Source: Clostridiales bacterium
GTDB taxonomy: Bacteria; Bacillota; Clostridia; Tissierellales; Dethiosulfatibacteraceae
DNA length: 8,703 nt
NCBI GenBank assembly: GCA_003539375.1
Contig: DPPH01000145.1
Coordinates: forward strand, 7,498 to 16,200
Reading direction: 5' to 3'
Shown: piece after piece, positions 6,246 through 8,703 of the stretch
How the letters are laid out: every line of letters begins with the position of its first letter
Numbering within the stretch: the first letter of the stretch is position 1
Notes under the pieces: generated by a model
Seen by the model: the letters and a program-made list of their open reading frames with translations, nothing else
Database searches by the model: none
Told to the model about the DNA's origin: nothing
Position numbers and translations under genes: made by a program

Positions 6246-6356
6246 ATTAATATTAGATTAACCTTTCATTAGAAATTTTTTCCTTATATTTAAAAAATGC
6301 CCAAAATTTCTAGATTATATTTGAATTAATGAAAAAGTCGTTATAAAATTAATCTA
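6232..6356. repeat. Four copies of a TTAATCTA-like motif in the divergent intergenic region
   Basis: Copies are TTAATCTA at 6232-6239, its inverse TAGATTAA at 6254-6261, TAGATTAT at 6311-6318 (last base differs) and TTAATCTA at 6349-6356. Another inverted pair, TAGAAATTTT (6270-6279) and AAAATTTCTA (6303-6312), lies between them. The gap (6164-6390) is very AT-rich, so chance cannot be excluded, but an eight-base word found twice exactly and once as an exact inverse may mark a regulator site shared by the DUF975 and DUF454 genes. Confidence 0.35.
6321..6347 (+). promoter_or_regulatory. Weak candidate promoter of the DUF454 gene
   Basis: TTGAAT (6321-6326) and TATAAA (6342-6347) are separated by 15 bases, shorter than ideal; TTTGAA one base upstream would give 16. 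It is the best pair I can see upstream of the ATG at 6391, but it is not convincing alone. Confidence 0.3.
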
Positions 6357-6390
6357 ACTAAAATTTTGCACATAATTATAGGAGAATTCT

Positions 6391-6762
6391 ATGGAAGACA
6401 AAAATTTAAAAAAATATATTTTCATAATACTAGGCAGTTTATTTTTAATCTTAGGGATAATAGGAATATTTTTACCAGTATTACCTACAACCCCTTTTTT
6501 ACTTCTAACTTCATTTTTTTATTTAAAAAGTTCTAAAAAACTCCATAACTGGCTCATAAATCACAAGGTATTTGGGGAATATATCTATAACTACATAACA
6601 TATAAAGGTGTAAAGAAAAAAGATAAGATAAAGTCCTTAATATTACTTTATCTTACCTTGTCAATTTCTTTTTATCTTGTGGATATAATTCATGTTAGAA
6701 TTTTCTTGATTTTAGTTGCTATTGGAGTTACTATTCACATATTAAAACTAAAAACTCTTTAA
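6391..6762 (+). CDS. DUF454 (YbaN-like) small inner-membrane protein
   Basis: A 123-residue membrane protein of the DUF454 family, to which E. coli YbaN belongs. The signature is clear: LGIIGIFLPVLPTTPFLLLT (21-40) leads into SFFYLKSSKKLHNWLINHKVFGEYI (41-65), then a basic stretch, GVKKKDKIKS (73-82), and two closing hydrophobic segments (about 83-99 and 103-120). Function is unknown; family members often sit beside redox, heme or transport genes, which is not decisive here. The start is well set by TAGGAG before the ATG. Its TAA shares three bases with the stop codon of the anti-sigma gene on the other strand (TTAA at 6759-6762), so there is no room for a terminator between them. Confidence 0.88.
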   Translation: MEDKNLKKYIFIILGSLFLILGIIGIFLPVLPTTPFLLLTSFFYLKSSKKLHNWLINHKVFGEYIYNYITYKGVKKKDKIKSLILLYLTLSISFYLVDIIHVRIFLILVAIGVTIHILKLKTL

Positions 6763-8297
6763 TCATCATCTTCATCATCATCCATATCGTCGTTATCGCC
6801 ATCATCGTCCATGTCGTCTTCGTCGTCATCGATCATGTCGTCATCTTCGTCTTCATCCTCCATGTCGTCATCATCATCCATGTCATCATCGTCGTCTATG
6901 TCGTCTCTTTCAAATTCTATTATGTCGCCATTCCTTGCATCTATCTCTAGTTCATATTCGTATCCATTGTGTTTTACTTCTATTTCATACTTATATCTTC
7001 CGTCGTCATCATCTAATTCTATTTCTTCTACTTCTCCGCCGCCTACTCTATCTATTGCTATTTCTTCGGCTCTTTCTCTTGTGATTAAATCTTCATAATC
7101 AATATCCTCTAAACTCACACTTGCTGAAGCTATTGCATCCTCATCCATATCATCGTCGTCATCGTCCATGTCGTCGTCATCATCTATGTCGTCATCATCG
7201 TCCATATCGTCATCATCATCCATGTCATCATCGTCGTCCATGTCGTCCATGTCGTCTCTTTCAAATTCTATTATGTCACCATTCCTTGCATCTATCTCTA
7301 GTTCATACTCGTATCCATTGTGTTTTACTTCTATTTCATACTTATATCTTCCGTCGTCCTCATCTAATTCTATTTCTTCTACTTCTCCGCCGCCTACTCT
7401 ATCTATTGCTATTTCTTCGGCTCTTTCTCTAGTGATTAAATCTTCGTCATCCATTTCGTCATCATCCATGTCATCATCGTCGTCTTCATCATCCATGTCG
7501 TCATCATCGTCGACCATGTCGTCATCGTCCATGTCGTCGTAGTAATCGTCTATGATGGATTTTACATCAATATTATTATCTTCAGCTAAAGTAACTAGTT
7601 CCTCTAGTGATAAATCTACAAGGTCCTGTATTTTAAAATTTTCATTTGCTCTTATAAGTTTCTCTATGAATATCAATCTGCCTTCTGAAATTTCGTAAGT
7701 CTCATCAAAATCATCGTCTTCTTCTTTTATGGATTGAGCTAATACTACTGGTTTAATGTTTTTATCTTCTAGATATTCCTTTACCTTTGTATTTAACCTC
7801 TCCTTTTGTTCTTTGCTTTTTTCTTCATTTTCATTTCTTATTGATATCAATATTGTATTGTGGGATTGGTCCAAGTATCCCTTATCAATAAATCTATCAA
7901 TCAATTCTATCGATACTTCATCTAAATCTTTACCTTTAAATTCGTAATTGTCTAAATAATCTTCAGCATCGTCATTTAATGCTCTAATATCTAAAACTTT
8001 ATCTTGTTTATTTGTAGATATTTCTACGCTTGGGTTTACATCTAGATATACTATACTGTCAACAGCTCTATACTGAGTGTAATATCCAAAGTATCCTGCT
8101 AAAAACACTATCATTATTGTAGCAACTGCTACAAATGGTTTCCACTTTGCAAATCCTTTATTCTTATTCTCTTGACTTGTTATATTATCATGTTCTATCA
8201 TTTTTTCCACCTCTGTATTTTTTAATTTGTCTTTCAAATTTATAGGAGCATCCTGTATTGAATTATACAATCTCTCTTCTATTTCTTTTTTATTCAT
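6759..8297 (-). CDS. Membrane anti-sigma factor: RsgI-like autocleavage region, two PepSY domains, Asp/Met-rich tracts
   Basis: A 512-residue single-pass membrane protein encoded one base after an ECF sigma gene, so most likely its anti-sigma factor. Residues 1-51 are cytoplasmic and charged, and should bind the sigma factor. One membrane helix spans about 53-72. Residues 80-200 resemble the RsgI middle domain, with YLDVNPSVEI (84-93), where RsgI proteins self-cleave between Asn88 and Pro89. Then follow an acidic tract (250-285), a PepSY domain (286-347), a second tract (348-387), a second nearly identical PepSY (403-464) and a third tract (465-512). The tracts are mostly Asp with Met every few residues. 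The part after the helix should lie outside the cell. The N-terminus does not look like a classic RsgI N-domain, and the partner is ECF, not SigI. The ATG at 8297 follows GGAGAGG at eight bases. The ligand is unknown; a cation or cationic peptide is my inference. Confidence 0.85.
   Translation of the reverse strand: MNKKEIEERLYNSIQDAPINLKDKLKNTEVEKMIEHDNITSQENKNKGFAKWKPFVAVATIMIVFLAGYFGYYTQYRAVDSIVYLDVNPSVEISTNKQDKVLDIRALNDDAEDYLDNYEFKGKDLDEVSIELIDRFIDKGYLDQSHNTILISIRNENEEKSKEQKERLNTKVKEYLEDKNIKPVVLAQSIKEEDDDFDETYEISEGRLIFIEKLIRANENFKIQDLVDLSLEELVTLAEDNNIDVKSIIDDYYDDMDDDDMVDDDDDMDDEDDDDDMDDDEMDDEDLITRERAEEIAIDRVGGGEVEEIELDEDDGRYKYEIEVKHNGYEYELEIDARNGDIIEFERDDMDDMDDDDDMDDDDDMDDDDDIDDDDDMDDDDDDMDEDAIASASVSLEDIDYEDLITRERAEEIAIDRVGGGEVEEIELDDDDGRYKYEIEVKHNGYEYELEIDARNGDIIEFERDDIDDDDDMDDDDDMEDEDEDDDMIDDDEDDMDDDGDNDDMDDDEDDD
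6762..6905 (-). repeat. Asp/Met codon repeat tract 3 (C-terminal, residues 465-512)
   Basis: A low-complexity stretch of GAT/GAC codons broken by ATG and some GAA/GAG, coding units such as DDDDDMDDDDDM. It forms the extreme C-terminus of the anti-sigma factor. Similar tracts lie at 7137-7256 and 7443-7550. Such imperfect triplet repeats can change length by slippage in steps that keep the frame. Confidence 0.9.
6898..7094 (-). repeat. Direct repeat copy A (encodes PepSY domain 2)
   Basis: This 197-base segment is repeated at 7249-7445, offset 351 bases (117 codons), with only four mismatches by eye. Three are silent and one changes Glu to Asp. It codes ITRERAEEIAIDRVGGG through the ARNGDIIEFERDD end of the PepSY domain. 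Confidence 0.95.
7137..7256 (-). repeat. Asp/Met codon repeat tract 2 (residues 348-387)
   Basis: GAT/GAC and ATG codons giving DDMDDMDDDDDMDDDD-type sequence between PepSY domain 1 and a short linker (AIASASVSLEDIDYED) that leads to PepSY domain 2. It is the most regular of the three tracts, with Met or Ile at intervals of six over much of its length. Confidence 0.9.
7249..7445 (-). repeat. Direct repeat copy B (encodes PepSY domain 1)
   Basis: Partner of the repeat at 6898-7094, 193 of 197 bases identical. The near absence of silent change means the domain was duplicated recently or the copies are kept alike by gene conversion. Confidence 0.95.
7443..7550 (-). repeat. Asp/Met codon repeat tract 1 (residues 250-285)
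   Basis: Starts at DDYYDD just after the helical segment LVDLSLEELVTLAEDNNIDV and runs as Asp with Met spaced every four to nine residues, to DEMDDED before PepSY domain 1. It is less regular than tract 2, with more Glu and Val. Confidence 0.88.
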
Positions 8298-8298
8298 A

Positions 8299-8703
8299 TT
8301 AAAAACCTCTCCTCTCCAAGTGAACTTTCAATTTCTTTAAAGCCCTATGATACTTTGATAATTCTGTAGATAATGGTAAATCTAGATTTCTAGCTATTTC
8401 TTTATGTTTCATTCCACCTACAGCAAACATCATCACTATTTCTCTTTCTTCATCGGAAATCACTTCTAAAGCTGTTTCTAAAACCATCCTATCCTCAGGA
8501 TCCGAAACAAAGGATAGGTTTATGGAGTTTTCTATGTATTCATCCTTTAAATCTACTACTCTTTTTTCTTTTCTTATTTTTTCAAGGTAAAGATTCTTAG
8601 CTATTGTAAACATCCAAGCTAAAGGCTTACCCATTGGTTTATATAAATGTGCTGCACTTTTTATCTTTAAATAAGTATCTTGCAAAATATCTAAAGTATC
8701 ATC
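8299..8703 (-). CDS. ECF-type RNA polymerase sigma factor (partial, 5' end missing)
   Basis: The last 134 codons of a sigma-70 family factor; the gene begins beyond the window edge. The fragment opens inside region 2 with DDTLDILQDTYLKIKS (1-16), continues with GKPLAWMFTIAKNLYLEKIR, the region 2.3-2.4 part that melts and reads the -10, and after a linker ends with region 4: LEVISDEEREIVMMFAVGGM, then HKEIARNLDLPLSTELSKYH as the helix-turn-helix for the -35. It stops right after region 4, so it is ECF type and not SigI, which has a longer C-terminal domain. No genuine start lies in the window; a TTG at 8685 is an internal Leu codon. Its stop is one base before the anti-sigma ATG, so the two are cotranscribed and probably coupled. 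ECF factors usually drive their own operon; that promoter would be outside the window. Confidence 0.92.
   Translation of the reverse strand, partial: DDTLDILQDTYLKIKSAAHLYKPMGKPLAWMFTIAKNLYLEKIRKEKRVVDLKDEYIENSINLSFVSDPEDRMVLETALEVISDEEREIVMMFAVGGMKHKEIARNLDLPLSTELSKYHRALKKLKVHLERRGF

Larger units (their letters stand above)
6164..6390. other. AT-rich divergent intergenic region
   Basis: These 227 bases between the DUF975 and DUF454 starts hold no convincing gene. They contain the two promoters and repeated motifs listed separately. The region is poorer in G and C than the coding sequence on either side. Confidence 0.7.

Noticed and set aside
6270..6312. Stem-loop TAGAAATTTT/AAAATTTCTA as a terminator or small RNA
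   Set aside because: The loop is over 20 bases, the arms are nearly all A/T, and it sits between divergent genes where no transcript should end; it is kept only as part of the repeat entry.
6811..7542. Plus-strand open frames coding Ser-rich proteins (MSSSSS type)
   Set aside because: They are the reverse reading of the GAT/GAC (Asp) codon tracts of the anti-sigma gene and have no ribosome binding site or family resemblance.
6762..7550. Tandem repeat array or CRISPR-like structure
   Set aside because: The repeats are imperfect triplets kept in one reading frame plus one duplicated protein domain; there are no uniform repeats with unique spacers.
8683..8685. TTG at 8685 as the true start of the sigma factor
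   Set aside because: The frame continues to the window edge with conserved region 2 sequence (DDTLDI) upstream, so this is an internal Leu codon.

Overview
The window is AT-rich DNA with strong AGGAGG-type ribosome binding sites, short intergenic gaps and mostly TAA stops. The proteins resemble those of low-GC Gram-positive bacteria. A selenocysteine-containing peroxiredoxin, a PepSY-bearing anti-sigma factor and a DUF975 protein together suggest an anaerobic member of the Clostridia or Tissierellia. The genus cannot be told from the sequence.

Layout. (1) 1-443, minus: the N-terminal part of a ZIP-family metal transporter (ZupT type), cut by the window edge. (2) 561-1283, minus: an AhpC-type peroxiredoxin interrupted in frame by one TGA exactly at the peroxidatic cysteine. 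A small hairpin with a GU-containing apical loop lies just after the TGA, so I read it as a selenoprotein (PrxU) and not as a pseudogene. A perfect 30-nt palindrome followed by a U-tract ends it. (3) 1363-4275, minus: a tight three-gene operon in the order MtaD-like amidohydrolase, GDT1/UPF0016 cation transporter with an unusual Cys-bearing C-terminal extension, and GNAT acetyltransferase. (4) 4381-5460, plus: an M42-family metallo-aminopeptidase, divergent from the operon; the two -35 boxes overlap back to back. A hairpin that can work in both directions separates it from the next gene. (5) 5510-6163, minus: a DUF975 membrane protein. (6) 6391-6762, plus: a DUF454 (YbaN-like) membrane protein. 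The AT-rich gap between these two holds four copies of a TTAATCTA-like motif. (7) 6759-8703, minus: an ECF sigma factor (its start lies beyond the window) followed one base later by a membrane anti-sigma factor. The latter has an RsgI-like Asn-Pro self-cleavage motif, two almost identical PepSY domains and three long Asp/Met tracts.

How the genes work together. The left third concerns metals and peroxide: a zinc/iron-type importer, a Sec peroxiredoxin and a manganese-type exporter homologue, though they are not all one transcript. The right end is a self-contained signalling pair in which an extracytoplasmic, extremely acidic sensor domain should control an ECF sigma factor. The two observations most worth following are the Sec peroxiredoxin, with its missing resolving cysteine and two possible starts, and the Asp/Met-PepSY anti-sigma factor.
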